Shown here: one piece after another, positions 46,080-56,514 of the stretch
How the letters are laid out: the number at the start of each line of letters is the position of its first letter
Numbering within the stretch: position 1 is the stretch's first letter
NCBI GenBank assembly: GCA_029204225.1
Contig: CM055095.1
Span: 63,210,523 to 63,274,522 of the forward strand
Length of the DNA stretch: 64,000 nt
Reading direction: 5' to 3'
Origin: Diphasiastrum complanatum
Lineage: Eukaryota; Streptophyta; Lycopodiopsida; Lycopodiales; Lycopodiaceae
Notes under the pieces: model-generated
Seen by the model: only the letters and a program-made list of their open reading frames with translations
What the model was told of the DNA's origin: nothing
Database searches by the model: none
Position numbers and translations under genes: made by a program

Positions 46080-46815
46080 CGGAAAATCTAGAATGAAAAT
46101 TATGTAATAGTTAGCGTGACTTATAAAAATGTAGACCTCTGGATCATTCCTGGTGGTGGTAGATCAACAATGATCTTGATTTTTGATAGGTCTGTGGCGA
46201 TCCCATGTCTAGACACTATATGGCCGAGAATCAAGCCATGTGTAACCCAAAATTGACATTATTTTGGATTCAAGGAGATCTGAAATTCGTGACATTTTTG
46301 TATCACCTTCTCCAGATTGGATAAGTGTTCAAAGTTTGGTCCATGCACGCACAAATCGTCCAAGAAAATTTCCAGAAATTTCTACAAATACTCTTTGAAT
46401 GTCATCTATATGACTTGTTGGAAAGTGCTTGGGGCATTGCAAAGTCCGAATGGCATCACCTTATAGGCATAGGTTCCCTATTCTGTGGTAAATGATGTCT
46501 TATGTTGGTCTTGGGGTGCTATCTTCACTTGGTTGTAATCACTGAAGCCGTCCAAAAAACTGTAGGCTTCGGCTCCAGCTACTCGGTCAAGGACACTTTC
46601 CAAATAGGTTAAAGGAAAATGATCCTTTTTGGTGACTACATTTAGCGCCTTCAGATTCACACATATTCGTATTTTGCCAATCTTCTTGGGTACTATAACT
46701 ATCGGTGATACCCATTCAGTGTGCTCGATTTTGTAAATGAAATCTGCATCTAATAGCTTCTACAATTCCTGCTTGATCAGCTCCGTGTAGTTCGGGTTGC
46801 AGTCATGCAAAAATC
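46080..46815 (-). pseudogene. Gypsy F reverse transcriptase
   Basis: Minus strand from 46815: NPNYTELIKQEL, a stop, KLLDADFIYKIEHTEWVSPI, VNLKALNVVTKKDHFPL, AEAYSFLDGFSDYNQVKIAP, VMPFGLCNAPSTFQQ, IFLDDLCVHG (catalytic FLDD intact) and HGIATDLSKIKIIVDLPPP. These are the ordered RT blocks of plant Ty3/gypsy. It has four or more in-frame stops and a frame change near 46105. The RNase H follows at 43874, past copia H. Confidence 0.88.
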
Positions 46816-46924
46816 TGCCGTAAAGCAGTCTCCCACAAAAGAGGAGTACAAGTATGCATATTCCAAGAACTTGCAATCATTACTCGAATTATTGTAGAGA
46901 CAAGGAGTGAGAATTGATTGGGAT

Positions 46925-47725
46925 GGATATTCTGAGGTATGTATTATGGGTTCAACATATATTTTGACTTCACTACATTCATTCAGTGGGACACTCTAAC
47001 AACATTACTTACAAAATTTACACATCTTCGTTGCACGTAGATATCGTAGTCTCAGTCTCATGCATCACAGTCACATGAGTCTGATGACCATGGCCATGAT
47101 GGGGACGATTCAGCTAGATCTAATAATTAGGCATTTCATTTTGATATATATATATATTTATGTAATTCGAACATTTATGTATCAATATATATAATTTGTT
47201 TAACTTATAAAGTCCTCTACATGATTGCATGTAGTCCAGTTTTAGGATAGAATGGAGCCATTTGACAGGGTTATACCGATGTCCATGGGAGGAGCTTGGC
47301 CACCACTTCCCAGGTGAGATGGTTTCTAAAGTCTCCTGTAGCTTCTTGGCAGCCTCCCGTTGTTGTCTGACACAATCTGGATTTTTGGGAAATCCTCTCT
47401 TCACAAATTTCAAGTCTTCCTTGTGCCTTGATTTGGATGGATATTCTAAATCTGAGGTATATATGGCTTCAAAATACACTTTAACTTTACTACATTCATG
47501 TGGTCTGACTTTCACTCTCATGACATTTCTCAGATAATTGAATCATATTCATTGGAGCAGGTATCACAGACACAATCCCATGCATCGCAGTCACATGAGT
47601 CCGATTGCGACGTCAATGGCCAAGACGAGGACAACTCAGCTAGATCTAATTATAATTAGGTATATTTTAATAATTCAATTTGTAACATATCTCTATACTT
47701 GAAACATTTATGTATGAATTTAAGT
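46925..47725. repeat. Tandem duplication, offset ~520 bp, with conserved short frame
   Basis: Copy 1 (about 46925-47185) and copy 2 (about 47445-47725) share 'tctgaggtat', 'actttactacattcat', 'catgcatc(a/g)cagtcacatgag' and 'aactcagctagatctaat', and the 'acatttatgtat' after the stop. The block near 47063-47130 and its partner near 47571-47660 keep one plus frame (SHASQSHESD .. SARSN) up to a TAG, with several third-position differences, so it was probably coding. On the minus strand both copies also read NECSEVKIYVEPI / ECSKVKVYFEAIY. The family is not recognised. Confidence 0.6.
47120..47521 (-). CDS. Unrecognised 133-codon frame, charged
   Basis: Minus frame MRVKVRPHECSKVKVYF..., with a well-mixed stretch RHKEDLKFVKRGFPKNPDCV, RQQREAAKKLQETLE and PGKWWPSSSHGHRYNP. 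Composition looks protein-like over the first ~95 residues; the tail (YINIYIYQN) is AT-rich and probably non-coding. It overlaps the tandem duplication, and part of it recurs at 46930-47000. No domain recognised. It may be a transposon remnant. Confidence 0.3.
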   Translation of the reverse strand: MRVKVRPHECSKVKVYFEAIYTSDLEYPSKSRHKEDLKFVKRGFPKNPDCVRQQREAAKKLQETLETISPGKWWPSSSHGHRYNPVKWLHSILKLDYMQSCRGLYKLNKLYILIHKCSNYINIYIYQNEMPNY

Positions 47726-47839
47726 TTCCTTCATAATAGTGCTTAAAATGTAACTCAAGTAAATTTTGCAAATTTTTTTATACAATAGTGAACAAATGAT
47801 TTTGCTTACCAACTTCATAAGAAGTGGCGCAAAAGACTC

Positions 47840-48200
47840 ATGGGGTGGAATGGAGTCCATTTTTCTATTCAAAAGACTTTGCTAAGTATTGTGTATTTGC
47901 AAAAGATCTTGATGAATGAGGAGTTTAGGCTTCAATCAAGAGGAGGTGGATCTACATCGACATCTCATTATGAAGAGGAGGATATGTTCATCAAAGGGAA
48001 GTTCAAGGGCAAAGGCAAAGGCAAGTGGTCTAAAGGGCAAGATCAAGGTGAGACTTCTTCTTTTGGCAAAAAGAAAGATAAGTCTAAGTTGAAATGCTTT
48101 TATTGTGGAATCAAAGGGCATTTTGCAAACGAATGTTTGAAGAAACAAAGAGATGAAGGTAGCAAGCAAATCAACTTTACTACTAATGATGAGGATCAAG
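47840..48200 (+). pseudogene. gag: Copia Gag C-terminal fragment with intact zinc knuckle
   Basis: The plus frame from about 47885 to 48200 has LQKILMNEEFRLQSRGGG, a Lys/Gly-rich basic stretch (GKFKGKGKGKWSKG) and a CCHC knuckle CFYCGIKGHFANEC, then TTNDEDQ. It is cut at 48200 exactly where a minus-strand copia LTR (TGTAGGAAAA) begins. The part before 47885 shows no gag blocks. Confidence 0.75.
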
Positions 48201-49025
48201 TGTAGGAAAAATAGTAATTATTCTTCCACAAAGAACACAATGAAAGTTTGAATGAATCAAACTAATATCAGTGTCTTCAATCAGGTTTGGTATCTGATCT
48301 ATGTACTAATAGAACAATGTTTGCCTTGATTGAATATGTGTGCGAAAATAATATGCGGATGTAAGAGACAACTTAAGACAATTTAGACAATAAGAAACTA
48401 TTGATCAAAAATGAATTTTATAATCCTGAATTTGATTCATCAATATACATCTCTTGTTGGCTTATCTCATTGGTGTGTCTCTGATTGAGTTATAACGAGT
48501 AGTGCACATGTGTTTATATTGCTACAAAACAATCTTTTGTCCTTTTATTTATAGGTCTTTTGGCCTTTTAATACTGTAACAGTAGATATCTAACCGTTTA
48601 TGACGGTTGATATTCAAATAGACGCTCTATTTCCAGGGTCGAATAAATTTTGTTCGCGAATTATTCACGACAGTCTACCTCTTTGTCTCAACTTCATGTT
48701 TTGCGAATTGTTCGTGATAGATAACTTTGAGCATGAAGAAATTCAGAATATTTTGCGAACTATTCGTGATAGTTTAGCGACAGGTTAGCTTGAAAAATAG
48801 TCTAGAAGATTTTGCAAATTGTTCATGACAATTTGCGACATCTGAGGTTTGAACATGAAACATAATATTTCGCGACAATTCTGTTCGCAAATCTTTCGAT
48901 CTTCAACAAAAAAGCCATGAGCTTCTACAAAGAACTGTTTCACGAATCTTTTGAGTTGACTGCAAGACAAATATCACGAATCCTTCGAGGTTGATTACGA
49001 ATAAAAAAGTTTTGAGCTCACGTTT
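48201..49025 (-). repeat. 3' LTR of copia J, minus strand
   Basis: Starts TGTAGGAAAAATAG on the plus strand, right after the broken gag frame. Its first ~430 bp match 1060-1500. It lies directly beyond the RNase H end of copia J, the position of a 3' LTR. 48640-48990 is filled with variants of TTTGCGAATTGTTCGTGACA, in several copies. The inner limit is approximate. Confidence 0.7.
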
Positions 49026-49030
49026 GTTTC

Positions 49031-49640
49031 TTATCCTTTGTCAAGTAAACTGCGGATTTTCTTAGTAGAATCAAGATCTGTCTGATCAGTTATTCTACAG
49101 CTCCCTCTCAAAGTGGGCAGTTGGATTAACCTCAATCTTCTCCGCTGTATCTCAAACAAAGCCTTACTAAGTGGCTTCGTAAAGATATTAGTTGTCATTT
49201 CCTCTGTGGGTATGAAGATTGTCTTCAATATCTTCTTCTCGACTAAGTCCCGAATCACATGATACTTGATAGCTATGTGCTTTGTTTTCGAGTGCAATAC
49301 AGGATCTTTTGTAAGATAGATTGTTGAAGTGTTATCCATTAACAAGACATAAGGTTCAGAAATAGATTCATCAAGTCCTTCTAATATCTGTTTAATCCAG
49401 ATCAGCTCGTTTGCCATCTTGGTTGCTACTACATATCCACTTCACAAGAAGATTGAGCTATTGTTGTTTGCTTCTTGCTTATCTAGAGTATGGTTGCGCC
49501 AGATGCTAGAGTACAACCTTCTAAAATACTTTTGCTATCATCCTTCATGGAATGCCAACTTGCGTCACTGTAAGATTCAATGTGAAATCCAACTTCCTCA
49601 ATCACTTGGCTACAAGTGTAAATCAATTTCAGAGGCTTAC
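49031..49640 (-). pseudogene. pol: Copia J RNase H fragment
   Basis: Minus strand: YSDASWHSMKDDSKSILEGC and LASGATIL (about 49600-49500), then, after a one-base frame change near 49445, ANELIWIKQILEGL, MDNTSTIYLTKDPVLHSKTK, HIAIKYHVIRDLVEKKIL and TKPLSKALFE to a stop at 49031. This is the C-terminal half of copia RNase H. RT, integrase and gag of J are not present to the right. Confidence 0.8.
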
Positions 49641-49997
49641 TTAGGTTTTGTTTTGTTTCATTCTATTTCATTTTGTCTCGTCTCGTCTCGTTTCGTTACA
49701 AAGCTTGATTGATCTTATCGTGAATTCTTTCGCTTTGTTTCGTTTCGTTTCGCGATCTTTTTGCTTCCAGCATGAATCAATGTCAAATTTTGTGATCTCT
49801 TCACTTCATTTCATTTTCTTCTAGATTTCGTCTCATTTTTTTTCGTTGTATTACAAAGCCTGATTGATCCAACTCGAACAAAAATAATTTGAGTATCGCA
49901 AAAAGTTTCACGAATCATTTGTGATATAATTTTATCAGTTTGTCACCGGAGTTTTGGCTAGAATTTGTATTTTCTGAGTGCATTTATTTAGGATCAA
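49641..49997. other. TCG-rich low-complexity DNA, probable 5' LTR end of copia K
   Basis: Dominated by TCTCGTCTCG and TTTCGTTTCG runs (49675-49750, 49840-49855) with scattered TTCACGAATCATT words like those in the J and E LTRs. It ends at a copia-type primer-binding site, so its right part is probably the LTR of K. Confidence 0.45.
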
Positions 49998-50009
49998 TGG
50001 TATTAGAGC
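49998..50009 (+). promoter_or_regulatory. Primer-binding site variant of copia K
   Basis: TGGTATTAGAGC, one base from TGGTATCAGAGC, about 100 bp before a copia gag start. Confidence 0.65.
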
Positions 50010-50110
50010 CTACCTTGTCATAATCTGACATAGCTGAAAAGCTATTAGATCCAGGAGACTAAAGCATTCAAATAATCAACCATCAACAAGTGAATACGAA
50101 TTCAGAAGCA

Positions 50111-51059
50111 ATGGCTTCAATCAGCAACATACAATCTAAGACCTGTATAGTTTTGGATTTGTCAGGATCTAACTTTCTGGCATAGAAAGTTAAGACCTCA
50201 CTGATACTAAAGGGTGAAGGTTTATTCCCCTGGGTGGATGGCACAGAGGAGATGCCTACAACATCAGGCAAAGAGCTACACAAATGGAGGTAGAAAAATG
50301 ACAAGGCAGTAGCCTTGCTATCATCATCCATCGAGGATAGTCTCACACTTGACCTGGCTACACTCTCCAAGGCCAAGGAGGTGTGGGATACACTGCTCAT
50401 GATATTTCAAACGAAATCATGCGGTCAAATAATAATGTTGGAAGATCAGTTGACAAATCTTCAGTGGGAAGGGAAAGACCTCACTTCTTTTGTAAGGAAG
50501 ATGAAGGATCTATTCCTATCACTACACAACTTTGGAGCATGTAATATCAATAGAGAAGCAGCTCACTTACCTATTGAGAGCATTACCTAGATCTTTCCAG
50601 ACAACCAGGACCCTATTGCAAAAGATCCTACAATTACCCTCAAAAAGACAATTGTCGAGATTCGAGAGGAAGTCAAGGCTAGAGAGAACCTTGATCACAA
50701 GGATGCTTCTGACCAAGCCCTCTATAGCAACAAAGAAAAGACAAAGAAACAATTCAACCCTAAGAGGGAGTCGAATCAAAGGCAGGATTGTGATTAGCAA
50801 GCAGAGAGGACCAACAAAGGCAAGTGGAAGAACAAAGAGAGGTCGAAACAACAAGATGGAGAAAAGAAGACTTGCGTGAGATGCAGATGAGAAGGGCACA
50901 CAGTCAATACGTGCTAGATCAATCCAAAAATTGAGTGTATCCACAAGAAGGGTCATGCAGCTATGGACTGCCGCCTGAGCCCAAAAAACAAATTAGCATA
51001 GAACAGACAAGAGAACAACAATAGTTTGTCCTATGTCGAAGATCTAGAGAGCTCAAAAA
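50111..51059 (+). pseudogene. gag: Copia K Gag (broken)
   Basis: The start ATG at 50111 (MASISNIQSK) is followed by stops at about 50183 and 50291. An open piece (50315-50590) then has LSKAKEVWDTLLMIFQTKSC, MLEDQLTNLQWEGKDLTSF and VRKMKDLFLSLHNFG. After a frame change, TYLLRALPRSFQTTR follows. A decayed nucleocapsid comes near 50870-50980 (TCVRC then EGHTVNTC; HKKGHAAMDCR). The block order is that of copia gag. It ends at the LTR of the small element L. Confidence 0.65.
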
Positions 51060-51350
51060 TGGGTTAGGCACGTCCTAACGCTCTTCTGTTGAAATTATCA
51101 TATCAGATCAGGGATTTGTACTTCATGGTACTTGTTTGATCTTTCTGATCCTTTGGAGCATGAAGGTCAAAAGTGTCACGAAGAGTTTTGTGTCGCGAAG
51201 ATCGACCTTCTCCTTTTTCATGTCGTCTGACTTTCTCATGTTGCGTCATGAACATTTTCCTTTCGCAAATATTTCGTGTTCATGTCTTTTTGTCAGGTTG
51301 GGAGTTGAAAGCTAACAAAGCTTTGGTAATAGAAACATTTTGTTTCTTCA
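51060..51350 (-). repeat. 3' LTR of copia L
   Basis: 291 bp, TG..CA ends, paired with 51712-52001. It contains GTGTCGCGAAGATCGACC and TCGCAAATATTTCG words like those of the J and E LTRs. Confidence 0.8.
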
Positions 51351-51396
51351 ACTCTCTCTCAAAGCGTGATAGCTTGATGATTCCAAGACTGCTCCT

Positions 51397-51711
51397 CTAC
51401 TTCTCGAATAGACCTTTGTCTAAGGCCTTTGTAAAAATGTCAGCAACCATCTCCTTCGTTCCAATGAAAGTAGTCTGCAACTTCTTCTTCTCGATCAGAT
51501 CCCTTATCAAGTGATATTTGATTGCAATGTATTTTGTCCTTGAGTGAAACACGAGATCCTTTGTCAAGTGTATTGTGGATATATTATCCATCTACAAAAT
51601 CAGAAATTCATACCTCGTTTCATCCAGTTTGTCAAGGAACTATTTGAGCCAAGTGATTTCATTGGCCATCTTTAATGCTGCTACGTACTCTGCTCTGGAG
51701 TACAAGAGTGG
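51397..51711 (-). pseudogene. pol: Copia L RNase H C-terminal remnant
   Basis: Minus strand, stops at about 51643 and 51592 and an open end. It is homologous to 49031-49417 of copia J (TIHLTKDLVFHSRTKYIAIK here, TIYLTKDPVLHSKTKHIAIK there). It is the only coding part kept by element L. Confidence 0.8.
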
Positions 51712-52001
51712 TGGGTTAGGCACGTACTAACGCTCTTCTACTGACATTATCATATTAGATCAGGGATTTGTACTTTAGGGTACTTGTTTGATCTTCCTCA
51801 TCCTTTGCAGCATGAAGGTTGAAAGTGTCGTGAAGATTTTTGTGTCGCGAAGTTTGACCTTCTCCTTTTTTGTGTCGTCTAACTTTCTCCTGTTGCATTG
51901 CAAACATTTCCTTTCACGAATATTTCGTGTTCGTGTCTTTTCGTCAGGTTGGGAGTTGAAAGCTAACAGAGCTTTGGTAACAAAAACATTTTGTTTCTTC
52001 A
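51712..52001 (-). repeat. 5' LTR of copia L
   Basis: 290 bp, TG..CA ends, direct repeat of 51060-51350. It touches RNase H sequence directly instead of a primer-binding site. Confidence 0.8.
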
Positions 52002-52009
52002 ATAAAGCA

Positions 52010-53026
52010 GAGGTGAGTTACTCTTATGAAATGACATAGCCTGAATATGACCCCAATCAGCCTCAGTATCATCCAAAACCTATAGCATATGTTGTGCAAC
52101 CAATGCTAGTTTTACGTGGCTATTTTGTGTGTGCAGGATGACATCCTAGCATTCATTGCCCTGATAAATTACATTATCCACCTGTTTGTAAAAATTGTGG
52201 CATAGAGAACCATATCAAAGACTATCCAAAACGACATAGTCTCGCAGCTCCTGTTAATTCTATCCAAGTAGAGACAATCCCAATCAGGGTCATGACTCGA
52301 GCCCAACACTGGCAGGCTAGCGAAACTGCAACAAGATGAACCAATAAGCTCCTAACTGCTCCATCCAGTGATAGAACCACACCAATTGTCTATCCTAACC
52401 TCAACGAGGAGATCCGTCTGAGAGACAAATATCAAAAGCTTATCCACGAAGCCAATAATAAGGATGAGACTATAGTCGCTCCTAGAGAAGAAGCCGAGAT
52501 ATGGGGAGATTTGCTTCAAGAAAATGTTACCCTCCCATTTGGAGTACTATGGAAGTACACTGGGAAATGGTGGAAAGAGTTGTGCTCAATTGAAGATAAC
52601 ATCATGTCACTTGACCTCCTTGAGGTGCACTTGCATCTGACTAACCCTGCCAGCGACAAGGAAAATATACGCATTTTTACAACTTATGGACATTCCCACA
52701 TTGTCTTGGCAGTATTAGATGGTGGATTGGGAGTCAACATAATATCAACATCCCTGATGAAAGAGTGGGATCTTCAAGCTTCCATGAAACGGCCGAACTA
52801 CCAACTTCAAATGGTAGATCAAAGTGTGGTAAAACCATTAGGCCTAATACCAAACATAAGGTTGAAACTAGGAGGTTTGAGCTTCACACTCGATTTGGTA
52901 GTGCTAGATATCCCTAGCAACGCCTTTTCCTATGAATTACTCCTAGGTAGGCCATGGCTCTCTAAAGCATGCATAGTGCACGATTGGAATAGAGAGCGCG
53001 CTACATTTGGCAATCGAAAAACATAA
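52010..53026 (+). pseudogene. Gypsy G Gag end and aspartic protease
   Basis: The plus frame begins with QPQYHPKPIAYVVQPMLVLR, a knuckle-like YFVCAG, a stop, HPSIHCPDK and VCKNCGIENHIKDYP (last Cys changed to Tyr). The protease part (52511-53026) has NPASDKENIRIFTTYGHSH, LAVLDGGLGVNIISTSLM (family LDGGS.VNI; the Ser is Leu) and FSYELLLGRPWLSKACIVHDW. This is the layout of plant gypsy elements with a long gag-protease linker. Stops near 52054, 52137 and 52336 break it. Confidence 0.75.
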
Positions 53027-53389
53027 GTCACCATCGACTCTACTAGTAAGATCAAACCCGCACGAGTCACCGAATATAGATCCTCTATCACAAAGTCTAT
53101 TTTTGAAAATTATCGTGACATCAAAGAAAAAGGCCACTATACCAAGGCCACAAATATCATCAACTGGAGCCACAACTTGGAAACAATTGATTGTGTCAAT
53201 GCGAAACATTACGAGCTCAATACACATCACATTGATAGTGATGAATCCACTATTGAGCCAACTGATTTAAATGGAACTACAAGCACATGAGGGGAATAGA
53301 TCCTTCAGTTGCCATGCATAGGATTCCATTAAAGAAGGATGCTAAACCCCATGCCAGTAGACCTATCATTGTAATCCGATCTACAGAGC

Positions 53390-54262
53390 ACAAATCAAAG
53401 AAGATCTCCAAAAGCTCTTGGAGGCAGGTTTCATCTACGAGGTGGAATAAATAGATTGGGTAAGAACGGAAAGCATTGTATTTGTGTCGACTATCGCAAA
53501 TTAAACCCTTCCATAGAAAAAGATCATTTTCCAATCTTGTATGGCAAATCCATTGAAAAACCTAGCTGGGGATGAAGTTTACTCTTTTCTAGATGGCTTC
53601 AGTGGATACAACTTAGTTGTTATCTCTGAAGAAAACCAACCAAAAATGGCTTTTGCTACGGAATGGAGTATCTTCTGTTGGCAAGTTATCCCATTTGGAT
53701 TGTGTAATGTGCCATGCACCTTCCAATGCATCATGCAAGTAGCATTTTATGATCTCATCGATGACAACCTTGAGATCTATCTTCATGACCTTTGGGTACA
53801 CTCGAAGGGCCGTACTTGAACATATTTTCATACAATGCCAGAGGTATGGTATTTATATTAATTCTGAAAAATGTCAGATATGGGTCACCCACGGCAACAT
53901 TCTTGGTCAAATTGTATCGTGCAATGGGATTGCCACTGACCTAGAGAAGATCAAAGTCATCATCGAGAGGGCAGAACCTAAAACGGTCCGAAATGCTTAT
54001 TGTTTTATGAGTCACACTAATCACTATCGTTGCCATATTCGCAACTTTGCTAATAAGGCACGATGGATATGCAGAGTGACCGTAAATCCCAAGTGGACGG
54101 ATGAACATAGAAAGGCCTTCTAAGAACTCAAACACGCCTTGACAACTACTCTTATCTTGTGAGATCCAGATTACACGAAGGAGTTTCACGTCCACACTGA
54201 TGCATCGAAGTTTGCCATCGGTGTAGTGCTAACTCAACCAGGAGAGTACAAGAAGGACTATA
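53390..54262 (+). pseudogene. Gypsy G reverse transcriptase and start of RNase H
   Basis: KEDLQKLLEAGFIYEVE (53397-), NGKHCICVDYRKLNPSIE, EVYSFLDGFSGYNLVVISEE, VIPFGLCNVPCTFQCIMQ and IYLHDLWVH, where the catalytic YLDD reads YLHD. After a frame change near 53810: SEKCQIWVTHGNILGQIVSC, NGIATDLEKIKVIIERAEPK and the RNase H start HVHTDASKFAIGVVLTQPGE. It is cut off at 54262 after GEYKKDY by the LTR of the next element. The HD substitution alone would abolish RT activity. Confidence 0.85.
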
Positions 54263-54796
54263 TGTAAATATTAGCCAATAGGATTTTGGGGCAAGGGCCT
54301 TTCCCATTGATAAAAATGCACCATTTGTACTCTAATTTCATGCTTAAGTGAGAGGAGGAGACTACCATTTTGGGAGCTCAAGCATCCTCAATTGCTAATC
54401 ACCCTTGCTTATGCTATTGTTGTGGATTGTTTGTTAATTCCATTTCTCATGCTTTTTGGTTATGCTAGTTAAGGTTTTTCCATAAGCAATGATATTGAGC
54501 ATTTGAGCTAACCTCCATCTCATCTCTCTCACTCTCTCTCACCCTCTTCCCCTCTCTTCTTCTTCTCTTCTTCTCTTCTCTTTCACCCTCAACCACAATG
54601 AATGCTAGTGTAGTGGAGTAGATTTAACGGTGGGTGGTGTTAGTGGTGAGTAGAGTTAAGGGAGAAAGTAGAGAACTATCTAAAAGTAGCATCTATGCAT
54701 AGTTAGGTGCCTATCCAGTGATCTAGACCTTGTTGACAGGTGAGAGGGCTATACTATGCGAGATATTCGACCCTACAATGGTGTCGTTGCCGGGGA
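54263..54796 (+). repeat. Gypsy 5' LTR and primer-binding site (element M)
   Basis: The RNase H frame of gypsy G ends abruptly before TGTAAATATTAG (54263). The primer site TGGTGTCGTTGCCGGGGA at 54779-54796 matches, with small changes, the TGGCGCCGTTGCCGGGGA site used by many plant Ty3/gypsy elements. The LTR is therefore about 54263-54777 (..CGACCCTACA). I see no second copy, so the left limit is inferred only from the break in G. Confidence 0.6.
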
Positions 54797-55213
54797 TAGG
54801 TTTTCACTAACTAGTATGGCTGCATTTTAGCTATTTCTTGCTTTTTGGAGTAGTTTTACGTAGATTTTTGGGTGTTTAGAGTTATTTTTTTGTATTTTTT
54901 TGTGTTTGGACTGTTCACAGCTAGCGGAGGAGGTGTGAGAGGGTAGAGGAGGCCCTGAACAGTCTCTAAGGGCTTGACATCCAAACCAAAACCTAAGAAA
55001 ACCCCAAAAACACACCAATCTACATTTTGGAGGAAAAAAGAGCCTAAAATCTCATCAGATTTTAATATCTCCAAAACTAGTGAGAGTTAACCCTTGCATG
55101 ATTGACAACAGCTCCAGGGTATTTTTCAGACTTGCATAGAAGCCTACAAGAGTTAGCTCCAAGCAGATTGCAAAAAACAGAGAAAAAACCATAAAAAAGA
55201 GAAAGGTAAGCAA
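54797..55213 (+). other. Leader-like DNA after the gypsy primer-binding site
   Basis: T-rich then A-rich DNA with no coding signal. It is expected to be the untranslated leader of element M. There are two long minus-strand frames, but no recognisable content. Confidence 0.4.
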
Positions 55214-56352
55214 GTGGAAGCGACTCACTTTGCTTTACTCACATGTTTTGGAGAATTTTCTTGTGTAGATGATGATATGCAAGTGGATATTGGTTCTCAT
55301 GGTTTTTATACTGGAAAAGCAAGTAATGGATCTGGAAAACAAAGTTCTTTCAATGACTTTGATGGTCAAGAGGAAGATCAAGAGGTTGGTCTCAAAGGGC
55401 TTCAACAACACAAAAGGAAAGGTGGCAATTTGGAGCTAGTCAAGAGCATCAAAGGAAGGTTAGTTGGCAAATATGTTATGGATTTGTTTTTGCAGGAGTA
55501 TTCAAACTCAGTAAGGTCAAAGGAGCAGCAAGGAAGTGTTTTTCAAGTTTACTTTACTTGTTCTATCTCATGTTTGAGCATTACCATGTGGATGTGTGCA
55601 AATTGTCAAGATATGGACAAACTAGCTACATTGTCTTGCAATATCTTATTGTTGGAGTTGTACTAGCATTCTTGGCTGATTTTGCTGATGGAAATGAAGC
55701 TAATGGAGGTTCATTATGTCACTCATCCATGGCTAAGTTCTCAAGTGTTGAGTTACTTGGTGCCAATGTTTGGAGATTGTCAATTTTTGGTGAATTCATG
55801 GTCATTTTCTTGTGTCAAGTAGATCTTGAAGATGGACTAGTGCAACCTACTTGGTTTATGGAGTCATGTGGTGCTGGATTTGCATCATCTATGTACTCAC
55901 CTACTCATGGATTTCCAAGGTTTGATGGTTTCTTGTGGCAAGATGGAGATGGAGGCTCATTCATGGAGTTTTATGGTGGAGACATATCAAGAAAGGACAA
56001 AGTTGGAGGAGACAAGCAAGCAAATGGTCATCACTCACATTTATTGTTTGGTTGCTATAATTTTCCAGAGAGTTCAAAGTTTGAAACATGGAGAAATCAT
56101 TTCATTCACATTCTATTTGGTTCTTCATGTTCTACTTATATCTTGATGTGTAAAATTGATGTAAGAAATAGTGAAGCATCCAATTTCGACACTATTCTCT
56201 ATATCAATTATGAAAGATACTTTAGAATCTTAGAAAGGAGATCTATACTCCGGATGGAGATCATTCTAAAGTTGGATCAAAGTTCTATTGTCAAAACTAT
56301 GCCAAAACTAGTTGAAGAGGGAGTGTCAGAGATTTCAACTAGTTTAGTCTAG
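55214..56352 (+). CDS. Two overlapping unrecognised frames (150 and 264 codons)
   Basis: The frame 55214-55666 starts MEATHFALLTCFGEF and has GKGKQ-like and charged stretches; the frame 55558-56352 starts MFYLMFEHYHVDVCKLSRYG and ends VEEGVSEISTSLV. The second has a hydrophobic segment (LQYLIVGVVLAFLADFAD, residues 27-44), then Gly/Phe/Ser-rich text (SMYSPTHGFPRFDGF, DGDGGSFMEFYGGD). I recognise no domain. The position after a gypsy LTR, primer site and leader, and a polypurine-like GAAGAGGGAG followed by TGTCAGAGATTTC at 56324, suggest the inside of a non-autonomous LTR element rather than a host gene. Whether it is translated is unknown. Confidence 0.3.
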
Positions 56353-56514
56353 TTTAGTCACATTTTGGTAAATTGTCAATAAGAGGCCAAAACTCATTTT
56401 AGACTTAGAGATAAACTTTTTGAAATTATATTAGTTTAAAATACATTCAATAAACACTTTTTGAAAGTGTGGGAAAGTTGGTAGTCAAGTTTGAGAGAGA
56501 CTCAAATTTGAACT

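Larger units (their letters stand above)
51060..52001 (-). mobile_element. Copia L: 942-bp deletion derivative with two 290-bp LTRs
   Basis: Direct repeats 51060-51350 and 51712-52001 (TGGGTTAGGCACG .. TTTCTTCA) flank 361 bp that encode, on the minus strand, only the C-terminus of copia RNase H (SRAEYVAALKMANEITWLK and a stop, then MDNISTIHLTKDLVFHSRTK to KALDKGLFEK). No primer-binding site, gag, integrase or RT is present, so the inside has been deleted from the 5' LTR to RNase H. The LTR copies differ at roughly a tenth of positions by eye. I could not find matching target duplications. Confidence 0.8.

Noticed and set aside
47262-47537. Plus-strand 91-codon frame in the tandem duplication
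   Set aside because: It is antisense to a more protein-like minus frame and has no recognisable blocks.
49419-49712. 97-codon plus-strand frame
   Set aside because: Shadow of the minus-strand copia J RNase H, which reads YSDASWHS and LASGATIL across the same bases.
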